DNA from: Neckera pumila
Lineage: Eukaryota > Streptophyta > Bryopsida > Hypnales > Neckeraceae
Reading direction: 5' to 3'
DNA length: 64,000 bases
Assembly (NCBI GenBank): GCA_963969595.1
Contig: OZ018409.1
Span: forward strand, 43,785,282 to 43,849,281
The notes below the pieces were generated by a model that searched no databases, was not told where the DNA came from, and worked only from the letters and a program-made list of their open reading frames with translations. Below, in pieces: positions 47,801 to 60,892 of the stretch (the first letter of the stretch is position 1; each line of letters starts with the position of its first letter). A program made the translations under genes and the position numbers.

Positions 47801-50800
47801 AGCGACAGGACTAAATCAGGGTGGCTGCCTCTGTCCGTCGATTCTATTATAATTGTGTATATGTAGTTGGAGGAGATTGGGTCCTTCATCGGTGGGGATG
47901 GTTTTAGATGTTGACGACTACCATGATTTTTCATCAGCAGATGTAATAATATCTTTTTGGTCGACTTTGTGGTTGCAGGTGCTTGAACAGATATTACGGA
48001 GCTGAAGGTTTGAGATTGTATTCCCAAGAAACTTGGCAGTTGGTAATGGGCTCCACGGGAAGGGAAGAAGTGGCAAAGTGTGTTGATGTTGTATTGGACT
48101 ATTACATTGCACAGTCAGCTGCGCAAAATCACCTTGTGAAAGAGGTATGTGGTCTCGTTTCTGTCCGAAGCTCTGCGATACGCTGAAGGAAGCTCATGTT
48201 GATGGAAGTTTATTTGGAAACTAAGCATTTCATATCAGATTTACTCCTGCTTTGTTGATAATATTTTTGAGAAATTGTTTTGCACTGGTCCAGGCTGCAT
48301 GCCATTGCTTGGCAGAATTGTTGGGTAAAATTGACCCTGAGGTATGTAGCTGGTTTTGCCTCTTATTTCACCTTTCTTTTGCGTTTGTGGTCATATTTTG
48401 AGAAGCCATCTTATATACGCACCTTCGGATGTATGGATTTATCTCGTTCAACTGTTTTAATGAGATTTTTGATGTATGATTCAACGCTGTTTTCAGAGGA
48501 TTGGATCTTTAGTACCACGAGTGCTCGCCACATTGATGAAATGTTTCAAGGATCCCAGTTGGTCAGTGCGGGATGCTGCTTGTTCGGGTAAGAAGTTGTT
48601 CATACAGTTTACATCTGTCCTGAATCTGCCGTTGCCTTGGCTGACTATTTTTTGGGTTGAAACTGCGCTTGTTTAGGTTACGTATTTCTCAATCTAAGGC
48701 TTAACTTTGATGAAGCTCCAGTGAAGATCTCATGGATGAGTAACGAAGAGCCCTTTCCATTGAAGCATATTTCTGCATCTTCTCTTCCTGATGATTATTG
48801 TCGATGGTCTTTTATGTGAAGCAATGCGAAAAGCAATCACGGGTTACCCTGAAGAAGTGAAGAAGTTACTGCCACAGCTCTTTGACATGTGGTTCGCGCA
48901 TTTGGCAGACAGTATCCGAAAGTCAAAATCATGCATAGCCGAGGCATTATATCTCCAAATAGGGGCAGTAGTTTGAAGTGTTTTGAAAAAAGGGAATATG
49001 TATTTGGATTGTTAATTACTCTCATTTGTTGGAGGAAGTTTGAACAGCTGAAATGGGCATGCAGCTCAGGGATTCAGAATCTTGAGAAATTCAATGCAAA
49101 TTATGATTGCTCTCTGAGGTTCATGAGTCCTTAACGACAGACTTTTCAGATGTAAGAAGTGTTCGGGAGAATTCAGCATTTACTTTAGGAAGTGCCATGC
49201 GCAGTTTCCAGGAGGAGACGGTTGAAAAGGTCAGTTCGCTTCTCCTTTTTGCATTGCGTCAAACTCTCTTGGAAGCAGATAGAAACGCCGTTGATGTTAG
49301 ACAATTCAAGGGAAGTAATTTTCCAGTTGTAGAACTGCCTGTCTGCTTGCAAAGGATAACGCGATCGCTTGAAGCGGAAGTAACCAATAAAAAACAATTG
49401 GAAAGGAGGGTTACAAATTCTCTTGATATGCGTGTGCAGTCAGTTACAGTGCTCCAAGAGATTTTGCCTCAGGCGAAGCAGCAAGTGGATAAACCGTGCT
49501 CCTGCCATGGTTCAAACCATATCACTCAATGCACTTCAGCTGAAGCAAGACTGTAAGATCATCTCTCAGAAGAATAAAAGTATTCTTTAGATCTGGACAG
49601 ACTATTGGTAGGAACATATACGTGTGTGGAGTGTTCATGCTGAAGAAGATGATTTAAGTGTTTTTGTTGAAGAATGTAACTTAATTTGCTTTTAGTCGTC
49701 TGCCATGGCTTATGGTATTGTCTTCTTTATGATTGTGGGTCTGGGTTGGATGGTTGTGTTGTGGCTGCAGACAGCAAGGGCCTGTTGCTTCAGCAGAAGA
49801 AAAAATGAATGTATGCACCTCAGATTCTTTTAATTACTTCGTTCTTTCTCACTTAAGAGTACTGAATGCATATTTTGAACCGTGGGCATGATAAATGATT
49901 AATAACGAATTTAACTCGAAGCTGTAATAAGCAATGTGCGAGATCTTTTCCTTGAACGGATGTCTCTTTGTTTTGTAGGGCGCATTATCTGCTGTCCCTC
50001 TGCCAAAGCCGCAAGAGTCTTGTGATGACTACGGATTTGCTCGAGAGAGCGAACCTTGGGAACAATCCGAAGGGGGTATTTATTTACTACGAGAGCTTTC
50101 TGCTGTGGCTCCAGATCGTGCGGCCAAGTTTTTACCGGTCCTAGTCCAGCTGGTATTACATTACTACTTCAACTCAGTCTTGATTGTACTTCACATGAAC
50201 ACTCTTTTTTGTATTTGAAGAGGAGATAAGATTTTTTTGGTGTGCATTTTTTGCCTCTTATGTTTGTTATCATTTACAGGCCGAGAGCTTGGGATATGTG
50301 CAATACCACAGCTTGATGGAAACTCTTTATAGACTCTTGCCGTCCATTGCTCAGGTACGCGTTGGTGTCCTTAAGCTTGGAATTCGTAGTAACATCGTTT
50401 GAGTCAAAATTGAAGTGCAACTGCATTTGGATTCTATGATCAGAATGTTGCAATAACTCCCTGAGTGTTACTTGTTCTCATGTTCGACTCACAGAATTTG
50501 GGGAAGAGAACATTCAAACCATACTTGGAAATGTTTATCGACCCTCTTTTTTCTGCTTTGACTTGTGGTCAGGTATTCAATCATCTACCTTTCTTGTTCT
50601 CTTCTCAACTGAGCTGAATTTCAAGTAGATGGCCATCTTAACCGCTTCAGTAAACAGCCTCACATATGAATCCTCTCGGCTACGGATCGATTAATGCTTT
50701 TTGTTCACCATGCGCAAATTGCTTATGGCCTTTTCTCAAATCACATCTTTGGCTTTTGTGCAGAGGCTGTCAGAGAATGCATCTGGCTTTTGTGTGTCCA

Positions 50801-51008
50801 AGCTGATTGATTTCATCGGGCCTAACATTTTTAAAGCTCGACTAGACAATAAGCAGCTGGCCATTCTTCAATCGAGCCCCCTGATTAGTACCAATTCCAT
50901 GACTGGAGGTAATGTCATGGGGAACCGTGTGCATCCCTAGGTGAGGTAGTCCTGAGGCCTGGTCGTTTTGCCCGCCAAGTTTGCAATTGTGCAGGCACAC
51001 TCAGCTGA
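44891..51008 (+). CDS. HEAT/ARM-repeat protein, about 20 exons, one likely frameshift
   Basis: Proposed exons: 44891-44987, 45170-45276, 45810-45901, 46174-46245, 46308-46492, 46539-46662, 46848-47062, 47292-47359, 47626-47734, 47979-48144, 48294-48341, 48497-48587, 48822-48911, 49150-49552, 49771-49810, 49979-50152, 50280-50354, 50495-50572, 50764-50908, 50995-51008. All introns are GT-AG and phases agree, giving about 795 residues of repeated amphipathic helix pairs, for example W-E-S-R-H-G-G-F-A-A-S-K, S-W-S-V-R-D-A-A-C-S-A-M and N-V-R-S-V-R-E-N-S-A-F. An acidic loop (G-D-E-S-D-Q-D-G-L-E-E-S) precedes a K-K-K stretch. Such solenoids are protein-binding scaffolds; the partner is unknown and I do not recognise the gene. 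One base seems missing at 46400/46401, where L-H-D-S-S runs into a stop while the next frame continues M-N-S-E-V-E-F-S-P-E-E-L. Exon 19 may have a second shift. The last exon and the 49230-49552 part are the least certain. Confidence 0.75.
45361..45571. mobile_element. mariner-like MITE in intron 2 of the HEAT-repeat gene
   Basis: The left end TCATAGTTCTAAAATGACCA and the right end TGGTCATTCTAGAACTATGA are inverted repeats of about 22 bp; 211 bp in all. The interior block GGTGATATAAAATTTGGGCC is shared with the Stowaway element at 22487. TA at the edges (caTAGTTC...GAACTAtg) could be the duplication. Confidence 0.7.
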
Positions 51009-52776
51009 GGTCCGGCAAGAAATTTTTTCAGAAAATGTTTTGGTAGTCTGTCCTTTACTAGCTTCACATTGGATGTAGTGATGAGGTGCTACAATGACAC
51101 ACAAGTCCATCCACATCTATTGTGGCGATCAACGGGAAAAGAAATTAAGCAGAGCTAGCGAATTTAATTATCCTAGGCATCCTTATGGGACCTTTTTCAC
51201 CTTATTGTTGAGTTTTAAGTCTTCACAACCTAAGTTTATGATCAGCTTCAGGAGGAGCTTGGAATCACGCACCACGCGGTGAACTATGTTCCAGAAGAGT
51301 TTTATCATCTTGGTTTTTGGCTACTTTGATTTTCCATTCTGATTTTCCTTTTGAAATATACATTCCAGATTCAGAAGGGGATTCTTTCGCTGTTCAAAAA
51401 GTGGGTATCCATATTTGGATGTAATCAAGTTTAGAAGCATTTGGAATTTAGGTTTCAACATTTATTTATAATATTGGTGGCAACGATAAAAAAATCTAAC
51501 CACACATGAAATTCAAAATTCAGGATCTTTTTGTTCATATGTAAGTACTAAACTGTTGTGTTAGTATAAAGCTTTTACCAGACTTTTAAATCAAGAGTGA
51601 TTAGTTTATTGAAGTATTAAATTTTTTTGGTGATTTATTCTTATTCTGTGAGGTGATAGAGTATTATATTGAATTTAGTGAAAGCGTGTAGATTCTAGCA
51701 AAGCTTTAAACCCTGAATGCCCAGTTCCATTGCCACATGGTAAAGCTTCGTTTTTGAGGCTTGATTTATTGTATTCAATCTTATTCAAGTTTCCGTCAAT
51801 GTAATGTTTTTGTTACACAATATTCTGTGTTATCAAAAGCTTCTATAATATTAGTTTTATAATAAATTATAAGCTCTCTAATTTTAAAACTAATAAGTGG
51901 AAACAAATCAATTAATATAATATGAACAATCCAAATAATTTAAGATTTTTGCCCGAGGTAAAAGTAGAGATGAAGAATAGTAGGAAAAATTTTCAAGTAC
52001 AATAATTGTTGTCCTTTAATTTTCATCCAAAGAATGATTGCCTGTGACCACCAAGTCAAATTGCCACTAATTTAGCATGTATATGGTGGATTGATAAAAT
52101 TTTGATGATTTTATATGAGAATAAACATTCTATGAGATTTTTAGAATTATGTACACTTTGCTAATCTTATAGTTTTGGTCAAAATTCAAATTATTGTAAT
52201 TTTTAAAAGCAAAATTTGTACATAATTATTTTTTAGTGGAAATATATATTAAATAATATGGGATTTAATCCAAAAAGTGAAGGTTGGAATGTAAAACAAT
52301 AATTTTTAATCTAAACTTGACATTCTTTCATAGAAGAAAACTAAAAAGAAATACATTCAATGTAGTATTCTTTAGATTGAACACATGGAGCTTCCACTTG
52401 CAATAACTCATTCAATTTTTGGACTTTTTCAAATTTTTGAAATGGAATAGAAAGGTATCTTATTGGGCTTCATTTTCTAAGTTTAAATTACAACAAAAAT
52501 AGATCCTTTGAAAGTTAGATTCATTGAGGCACATGCACTTTGTGGGTGCCAAAATCTACAAGGGCTATTTGATTTCCAAGCCAATGAATAGCCCATATCT
52601 TGTAAATAGTCACTCATTCTTTTCTTATTTCTGACTGTGACACAAATCTCATAAGACAAGTGTGAAAATCTTAGATTTAGTTTATAAAATAAAGAAAGGA
52701 CATACAAAGTGACGCATTTAAATGTAGTCACTTTATATTGATAGAGCTATAAGTGAACAAATAATTTGTCTAGACA
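51009..52776. other. intergenic downstream of the HEAT-repeat gene
   Basis: The first few hundred bases probably contain the 3' UTR. AT-rich thereafter. No gene or element ends recognised. The 52483-52731 minus frame shows no motif. Confidence 0.4.
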
Positions 52777-54048
52777 CATTAAAAAAAGTTGAGGCTCTGA
52801 AGGGTCACTTTGCAATTCTCCAAGGACCCTAAAGTTAACCTTTTTTTTGGCTTAAAGATATATATTTATCTTATTCTCACTCACCGGCCATCGAGCTGTT
52901 GGATGCCTATCAAGGGCTCCAAATCCAAGTTTAAGTGTTGAATAATCAAAATTCAAGTATTCTAATGCACCTTAATCTGATTATTGAACACTCTAAAATT
53001 GAATGCAAATTGAACTCTAACCAAGTTTTGGAAAATAAAGTAAATTCCAATGAAGTATGTCTTCCACATTGCCATCAAATTTTTTTTTGATGGCGATGTA
53101 GAAGACATACTTCATTGATATTTGGTAATAATGAAAGGTGAAAGGGTTGTTTTTATATGAAACCAATTGTCCATCATGAATTGCCAAAGAATATGGATAC
53201 TTTGAAGTTGAGAGAGATTGACCGCTTATTGTCAAAATGCAAGAATTATGTTAAAAGTTAAATTTCAAACCTCATTTAGGCATAATAGAATAACTATTTA
53301 AAAAAAACTTTGAACAAAAATAGTTGGAGAGTTCAGCTAAATTTTACCTCCAAAAATTAGTTTGAGGTTTAGAGCCTCAAACTAAAAGTTATGAACAAAC
53401 TTCAGAGAAGGTGCTTGAAAATGTCCCAAAAAATGTCCCATCCAATCCCTCTCAAGAATTTTTGTCTGTAACTTTTAGTAGGAGTCTCAACCAATTTTTT
53501 GAGATAAAAGTTAGCTTAATTATCCAAAGTTTTTTTGTTCAATTTAAAAAAAAATAGTTATTATAATATGCCTAATTGAGGTCTAACATTTAACTTTTGA
53601 CACAATTCCTGCGTTTGATTTAACTATGAGTGGTTGAATTTCTATCACTCCTAATTTGCATATCCTACATTGATTGCTTGACCTACTACTACTCCAATCC
53701 TATAAAGAGCTTCTCTTCTCATCTGCAAATTCACCTAATGAATTAAGTGGCTTTTGAAGCTAGTTGCCTTTGAAATTTTGAAATTTGTCCATGTCAATGT
53801 TTTCAATAAAAAAGAAAATCCACTTAAATTGTCTACATTGAAACTATTTGGACAAATTTGTCAATTAAGCAAATTATACTTGGTTGCCTTGTATACTATT
53901 GCCTTGACAAAGGTCTTGACATTTTTGGTGAAAGTTAGATTGGATGAAGTTTGCAATATTCGGAATCTTGAGGGCCAGCGATAACATGGATATTCTTAAA
54001 GATGTCACTATGGAGTGACCCTCCAGAGGCCTGATTCTTTTTCTAATG
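52777..54048. mobile_element. CATTAG-ended element, family D, with internal foldbacks
   Basis: The left end CATTAAAAAAAGTTGAGGCT and CTGAAGGGTCAC pair with the right end GTGACCCTCCAGAGGCCTGA and TTCTTTTTCTAATG. The body is 1272 bp. Inside are a 73-bp hairpin at 53044-53116 (AATGAAGTATGTCTTCCACA arms) and a larger foldback with arms near 53262-53410 and 53459-53597. It aligns in order with the element at 54984. No open frame of note. Confidence 0.8.
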
Positions 54049-54134
54049 AATGATCAAGATAGGCTTGATCAATGCATACATGTTAAATACTGTGTTGAAT
54101 GGTCCAAGAATTTCTTTAATTCTTGTAAAATTAA

Positions 54135-54872
54135 TTAAGGGTTGTTGCAAGAAAAACTTGCTGTTTTTGTTCCACTTTGGCAATTTTGGGCCTTCTTTGT
54201 GGAGTACTATAAAATTAGAAAAACATTTTAAAAAAAATATGAAAAATATGAATAATGTAAAGGCTTGTAAGAAGAAGGTATCCTATAAAAGAAAAGCTCC
54301 AAAAGAATTCTTTAAGTAGGTAAACTAGAGAAATGCAGAATTGTAAGAACATAGACTTAGACATTTTAATCTATAAAAAATAAGATTTTTTTTCCAAAGA
54401 AACAAAAAACTACTAATTTAGGAAGACTTCACGGTAAAGAAATTTCACCAAAAGAATGATCTTGAAACTATCTTTAATGCTCAAAATTGCACGCGCAAGG
54501 AAGCCCTATTTGAATGAACGTAGAGGACATAAAATAAAGTATTTTTAAATGCCCCTTGGTAGAAATATGGCTTCCTACAATGAAAATAGACTATAGAAAT
54601 TTTAGCTCTAGATCATTATATTTGAAGACTCCATAATACTAAAAAACCCTTAAAACTCAAAATGTGACATATTAGTTTAATTGATTCTTAAATATTAAAT
54701 GGTTTTTTAAAATTTAATTAAAAATTTTAAATATGATTAAACTCAAGAGAGGCATCTCCAATAAAAATTTCAACTTCATGCGAGTTATATTCCAAAATTT
54801 ATTGCAAAAGAAAGTTTTGCCACACCTTTGTAACAATGTTCTAATACTGGTCTTTCTTGCAATGACCCTTAA
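54135..54872. mobile_element. GGGT-ended element with 4-bp duplication (family E, copy 3)
   Basis: TTAA, then a 730-bp body (54139-54868) starting GGGTTGTTGCAAGAAAAACT and ending TTTCTTGCAATGACCC, then TTAA. The interior aligns with copy 1 along its length (TTTCACCAAAAGAATGATCTT, GTAGAGGACATAAAATAAAG). The TTAA here is one of three different 4-bp duplications in the family and does not make it a family A element. Confidence 0.83.
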
Positions 54873-54983
54873 TCTGACTATAAATTTGTCCATTCAAAAG
54901 GAGATTATCCATGCTTCCCAGTTTATATGAGTTTTACAAATTTTCGATATGATTCTGCATTAGAGACAGGGAAATTAGGAAAA

Positions 54984-56206
54984 CATTACAAAAAATCACA
55001 AGCCTCAAGTGGGCTACTCTAGAGCGGCTGAAAGGACCCCACAATAACATTTAAATTGGATAGAGGATTGTTTCTTCCCCTATAGTCGTTCACCTTGCAC
55101 CGCAACATCGAATGTGTCAGTGGTTCAATATCCAAGTACAAAGCATTAAATAATTGGGGTTCAGGTATTATAATGCACCTTAACCCTGATTATTGCATAC
55201 CTTGTACTCTAACTAAGTTTTGGAAAAAAAAATCAAATATCAAAATTAGTCCAATGACATCTACTATCAAGAATCTTTTTCAATGGCAATGTGATAGTCA
55301 TAATTCATTGACAATTGGTAAAAACGAAGGATGAAGAGGTTATTTAAATAGAAAAATCAATTGTCTATAGTGAAATCTCAAAGAATATGGGATATTTTGA
55401 GGAGAGATTACTGATTGTTCAAATTCAAGAATTGTGTTAAAAGTCAAATTTCAGACCTCATTTAGGCATAGTAGAATAATTTTTTTCAAAAAGATTTGAT
55501 CCCAAAAAAATGTGGAGAATCAATCTAGCTTTTATCTCCAAAAATCTGTTTGAGGTTTAGAGCTTCCAATAAAAAGTTATAGACAAAATTCTAAAAGGGT
55601 GTTTAAATGTCAAAAAAACAATTTGCTTCTAAACCCTTTTAGAATTTTGTCTATAAATTTTTATTGGAGGCTCTAAACCTCAAATAGATTTTTGGAGATA
55701 AAAACTAGATTGATTCTCCACATTTTTTTTAGTTCAAAGATTTTTGAAAAAAATTATTCTACTATGCCTAAATGAGGTCTAAAATTCAAATTTTAACACA
55801 ATTTCTGCTTTTTACTTAACTATGAGTGGTTGTGCTCTTATTAGTTCTAATATACATATCCCACATGGATTGTTGTACCTACTACTATCCCACTTTTATA
55901 AATATCTTCCCTTTCCAACTTCAAATTCACTTAACTATTTGGCTTACAAAGCTAGTTCGAAATCACTAGTGTTTCTAATTTTTTGAAAATTAGCATCAAA
56001 ATCCACTTCATTTGGGTTAATTTGATTGAATTTGATTAATTACACAATTAATCAAACCTATACTGCAAGCACATTAGTGAGTCTTGACATCCTTCCCAAA
56101 ATTCACACTCTGACTACTCACTATGACTACATGCCTACTTTCAAGTAATAGATTGATTTGGTCACTCTGAAGCGGTCCTCTAGAGGTCTGCGATTTTTTT
56201 GTAATG
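54984..56206. mobile_element. CATTAC-ended element, family D, with internal foldback
   Basis: The left end CATTACAAAAAATCACAAGC and the right end GTCTGCGATTTTTTTGTAATG are inverted repeats of about 25 bp. The body is 1223 bp. A strong foldback occupies about 55445-55790, with arms over 150 bp around a centre near 55620 (TTGAGGTTTAGAGC, AGAATTTTGTCTATAA). It shares order and sequence with 52777-54048 and a CACTCTGACTACTCACT block with 30362-30744. Confidence 0.82.
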
Positions 56207-56452
56207 GATGTCAAATAGGAAGAATCATGGGCACAAAATTTTCCTGTTGGCAATACTAAATGAAATGGGAACTGGCAATCCAAGACCAAAGCTACAAACT
56301 CCGTTAAAAAAATAATAAGATTTTTTTCCAAGTTCTCCAAATTTGCAATTGAGTATTTGAAATACTCTGCTATGTTAAAATAAGTTCTAAAAAATCATGC
56401 CAAAAATTGAGATTTTAGGTACCTAATCCAAACTTTCATTGGTTCCTTGAGA

Positions 56453-56611
56453 GACAATACGGGGAAACCAGGGAGGCATTACCCCCGATACAAATTTTGG
56501 AGTGTGACTTGACCCCTTCAAATTTTCTTAAGATTGTAGGTTTGGGGGGATCAAGTCACACCTTCAAATTTGTATTGGAGAAGTAACGCCTTCCCGTTCT
56601 CCTTGTACAAT
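56453..56611. repeat. 159-bp foldback, MITE-like
   Basis: Left arm GGCATTACCCCCGATACAAA then GTGTGACTTGACCCC; right arm GGGGGATCAAGTCACAC then TTTGTATTGGAGAAGTAACGCC. The arms are about 65 bp with several mismatches and a loop of about 30 bp. The family is unknown. Confidence 0.7.
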
Positions 56612-57404
56612 CATCATGATCTATGAGGATCAACATCATAAGTTCTATAAGAGTAATATATTAGTTAGGAATCTATATAGATTGAAGTGCAACATGTCAC
56701 AAGCCCATAAATCCAGCCCTCAAGTCTCTAAATGAGAGTATTTAGAGTATACAAACTTCACGACTTATGAGGTAGTTCAAATGGAAACCATTCTCCACAC
56801 AACTTTCTACACTTGCTTCTTGGATGATTTTTTAAAGACTTTGAAAACAAAAATTAAAAAAATAGTCAATAAAAGGCTTAATACTTTCCAAATCTAATAG
56901 CGTATTGCTAAAGCAAAATACATATAAGCATGTAATGTGCTATTGTAATAAAAAATTTATTGACAACTTTTTGAAAAAAATGATATCTTAATTTTTTCTA
57001 TGAAACTCCACCACTTGTAAAAGCAAGTTATTTTTACTTTTCATTTACAAATCTATGACAAAAACAAAATTTAAATAACCCTAGTAGCAATTTATAAGAT
57101 TACTACTTAAGTTTGTTGAACTTTCTTTGAAGCACTTGATAGGGAATACTAAATTTTATAGGAAATATTGGTATTAAAAATTATGATACAGATTTCTAGA
57201 TTAGGGCTTTGAAATACTATAGTGCAATCATTCTCAAGAATTTAGAGTTAAAATTTCAAAAGAATGGGCTTTTGATAAATTAGAAGTTGATCAGCTATTG
57301 TTTCTTTAAAATCAATTCTATTTTGTATAAAAGTCAACAAAAGGAAATTTCTTTCTGTCTGCATTTTAGGCATCATGGAATGTTTACTTTTTTTTGTGGC
57401 TCAT
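56612..57404. other. AT-rich intergenic DNA
   Basis: No gene or element ends recognised. Confidence 0.45.
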
Positions 57405-58266
57405 TTAACCCCTAAAGGACCAACATGCATCTTTTGGATGTATAGAAATTTTGGGCATGTACGTGTGACTAGAGATATCCATATTTGAGGCTGAAATTTT
57501 ACTAGAAGGTGGAGACAAGGAATATCTTCATGTGTACCAAGTTTCATGACATTTCAAAATACAAGTCAAAAGTTGTAACCTAATATGTTACTTTTTTTTG
57601 TAATTGGGCAGTTTGGGCAAATAAGAAAAAGTCATTTTTTCTGGAATTTTTTTTTGAAATTGGTTCTCTACATGTACATATACTTAAAAAGCTTTGAGTC
57701 ATTCCATTTCAATCAGTGAGTCAAAAGTTATGAGGTTTTTTGGTTTGCGGGCAGTTATAGATTGTCTACTCTAAAAAAAACTTTAAAGTCGTTTGTTGAA
57801 CTCAATTTTCAATATTTTTGAAAGAAAAAAAAAATCCTAGGATGTAAATTGATTATTACAACATTACAACCATTGGGATTGGCATTTTTAAATTCCATAA
57901 TTAAATTTTTAACACTTTAATATTTTGAATCATTTTCTGCTTCTTTCTACTTACTATTTTTTTCCTGTATGTTGTACAATTCCAAATGATGTGAAATTTT
58001 TCAAGCATATAGACAACTTGTTAAGGAAACTGATTCAAAGAAGCACTACCTTTATCGGCATCTTTTCATTGAAAAGTGAGCTTGCAAAGTGCAGCTGCCC
58101 GGTTTTTCGCAGGATTGAAAAAATGGTTTTCAAGACTTTGAATGCTTATATCTTATGGTTACATTTGTTAGAAATTGTTTTTTTCCAAAAATTTGGTAGT
58201 TGTATTAGAAATGATAGTTTTGGAGCATTTTTGGTGATTACATAATCATGAAACTTTAGGGGTTAA
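57405..58266 (-). mobile_element. TTAA-flanked element, family A, reverse copy of the twin pair
   Basis: TTAA, an 854-bp body from CCCCTAAAGGACCAACATGC to ATCATGAAACTTTAGGGG, TTAA. It is nearly identical in reverse orientation to 60893-61812, but lacks an internal segment of about 60-70 bp next to 58155, at a TATG shared by both sides of the gap. The 106-codon open frame at 57925 follows from the element sequence and is also seen, shortened, in the twin. Confidence 0.9.
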
Positions 58267-60892
58267 TAAATGACCATTATCATAGAGTTGTTACAAATGA
58301 TTATTTCTTATTTATGTTTTTCAAACCATTTTTGGACCTTGTTCTAATTATAACATCAAAGTGCTTATTTTCTTGAGAATTTGTACTCTTCTATTTTTAC
58401 TATTTTTAAAATTATTCTATGCTTGATCCTTTTAGTATTCATTTTTTTTGAAAGCTCTCTATATTGAATGTATTTTTTTTTCATTTTTTCGTTTCAAATA
58501 CTCCCAAAATAAATCATGAATTAAAAAAATACACAACAATTAGCAAGTATTTCTTGAAATCACCTAGCTATTGTATAAAGTAGTGATTTCTTAATGGAAT
58601 GGAAGTCATACTCTTTTTGTATGATTTTTTGCGGATGATTTTTTTGTGAATGGTCATCTTCATAGGTTTTTCACTAGTAAATGGTCAATACTTTTTTATT
58701 TTTAGAATTATTTATTTCTATTCTTTACAAGTTATAAACTTATAGTGTCAAAATTTCTATTATCTTGAAATTTGCAATTGTTTAAATCTACAATTAGAGA
58801 AATATTCTTGTTTTGATCTTTCTAAGACACAATCATTATAAAAGTCTACACAAAAGAAATTACAAGTACTAAAGCAAATGAAAACAAATTAATAGGTCTT
58901 TCTTGCAATCTTCTAACAAAGGAACCTAGAAAATTGGTGAAGTGCTCAAATAGTAAGTGAAAATTCTATGAAGAAATTTTCTCATTACATAATATATATG
59001 AAAGTCCATTGTTCTATCTACTAAAAAGAGAAAACTCAAGTACCCTCCAAATATTAAGAACCCCCTTAGATCCCCTCATGAAATGTTTTATTTATTTTCC
59101 CCTGCCTCTTGAATATATGGTATATATTTATATGCTGATACATATACATGCATATATATATATGGGCATGATGTGTAAATACAAATACAATACAAAAATA
59201 AATATTACAAACTCATATTAGCATTGAGGTAAAGTATGATATGATGTATAGATATAATATATCATATATACACAAATATAATTTTATAAATATGACTTAT
59301 AGTTACATATTGTATATCAATTGTTATGATCACATATATATTTAGAATAGATATTTGGTCTAGCGATAACAAAACATGAATATAATATTTTTAATTTTAT
59401 TTTCTAGTAGAGAAGGAATGGAAAATAAATAAAAATATTTTTTCTAATTTGGAAGGATTTGGGTTTGGGCTTTGGTGTCCCTTGTGAATTATTATCCATA
59501 GAAAGTGCACTTTCTGTGGAAGTTTTGGACTTGAGTGGAATTTTTTATTTTTTATTTTTTTTGTATGAGGCCATAACTATGCTTATAATTTAGAAAAAAA
59601 TTTGTACAATGTCTAAACTTGTGACTTACATGGTCAAGCTAATCTACTATACATTGGAGATAGACATCCTTTTGGGTCTTCCTAGTTCTTTTGTAAGTTA
59701 TCTTTAAGACTTGTTGACTGTTGATGACATTGAAAGACTATATGCAGAGCAGTGAGGTCTAATTTCAAGGCACTTTTCATTATTTGACAACAACAAGAAT
59801 TATCTTAAAAATGTTTAGCACTATCTTAGAAAGATCTCTTGGCACACAAATTAGTTTTTGCGTGTATACTTGTGATCCATAAGGAAGCTTCAAGAAAAAT
59901 TTCTCTTTACAAGTGTATTTGATTGTTGATTACTGAAAGGTTTTCAACAAACTTATAATTGTTACACAATGATTAAATAAAAGCCAATGGAAGATTTGTT
60001 AAAAAGTTTTCAATACTGAAATGTACCACAAGCAAAGAACTATTAAGAAAGCGGTGGAGACTAGAGTACCAAGATAACAAAATGAAATTGGAAATTGTAA
60101 TTTCTTATAAAAAAATTATTGTATATATATAAAATCTTAATAGAATCATAGCGGACTCTTTTGGATATCCCTGTGACGACGGATATGGAGATTCCGTATT
60201 TTTTCCCTGCAAGTTTCTCCTAGTTTCTATATTTCCCTGTGTTCTAATGTCACTATGGAGGGATCTTCAAAGAATTCCTATACATGAGAAAATCTTGAAT
60301 TGTCTTTGCAGTTTTTTTTATGAATTTTCTCCAAATCCCCCGTGCACAATTCAAATTAGTAGACTTTGTGTACATCTTAAATTTCAATGTTGTTTCCACC
60401 TAATATTTGATAGATGTTACAAGATGCAATTGTCTACTATTGCTTGTCAAGGATTTTATGAGGTTGGACACATAAGACTAGTAGGCTTTCAATCAACATG
60501 ATAATGAATTCTATTCATAGAAATCTAGCTTTTCTTGAATTTGTTTAATTTAAAACTCTAAGAAATTTTATATTATATGAAGTTATAAAATGTTAAAACA
60601 AATGAAATCTATATATAACTAATATTGTGACCTCTTGAAATCGAGGAAAGGTCTAGATCAAAAGTTATGAAATGTCAAATCAATGAGATTGAATTGAAAT
60701 TCAAAATCTATATGTTAGTTAGATTTGAGACTCTAAAATTTACAACTATTATTGATTGTGCTCACTAAAGTCTACATCAAAGTTAAATTTTAGTGGCATA
60801 AAATCTACATTCTAAATTATTTAATTTCAAAAATTGAGTTGATTTGGAGGTGGGAACATCTTCTAATAACACTGAATTTCCCTTAACCCCTA
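58267..60892. other. AT-rich intergenic DNA with short TA tracts
   Basis: TA-rich patches near 59117-59163 and 59252-59342. Open frames are short and unrecognised. The phrase TGTCACTATGGAGGGATCTT at 60247 resembles GTCACTATGGAGTGACCCTC just inside the right end of the family D element at 54003 and may be a remnant. Confidence 0.4.

Noticed and set aside
54135..54872. Assigning this element to the TTAA family
   Set aside because: Its ends are GGGT...ACCC and its siblings have AATG and TCAT duplications, so the TTAA is one case of a variable 4-bp site.
57925..58245. A 106-codon open frame, shared as 77 codons at 61060-61293
   Set aside because: The identity comes from the twin noncoding elements. 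Other family copies do not keep the frame.
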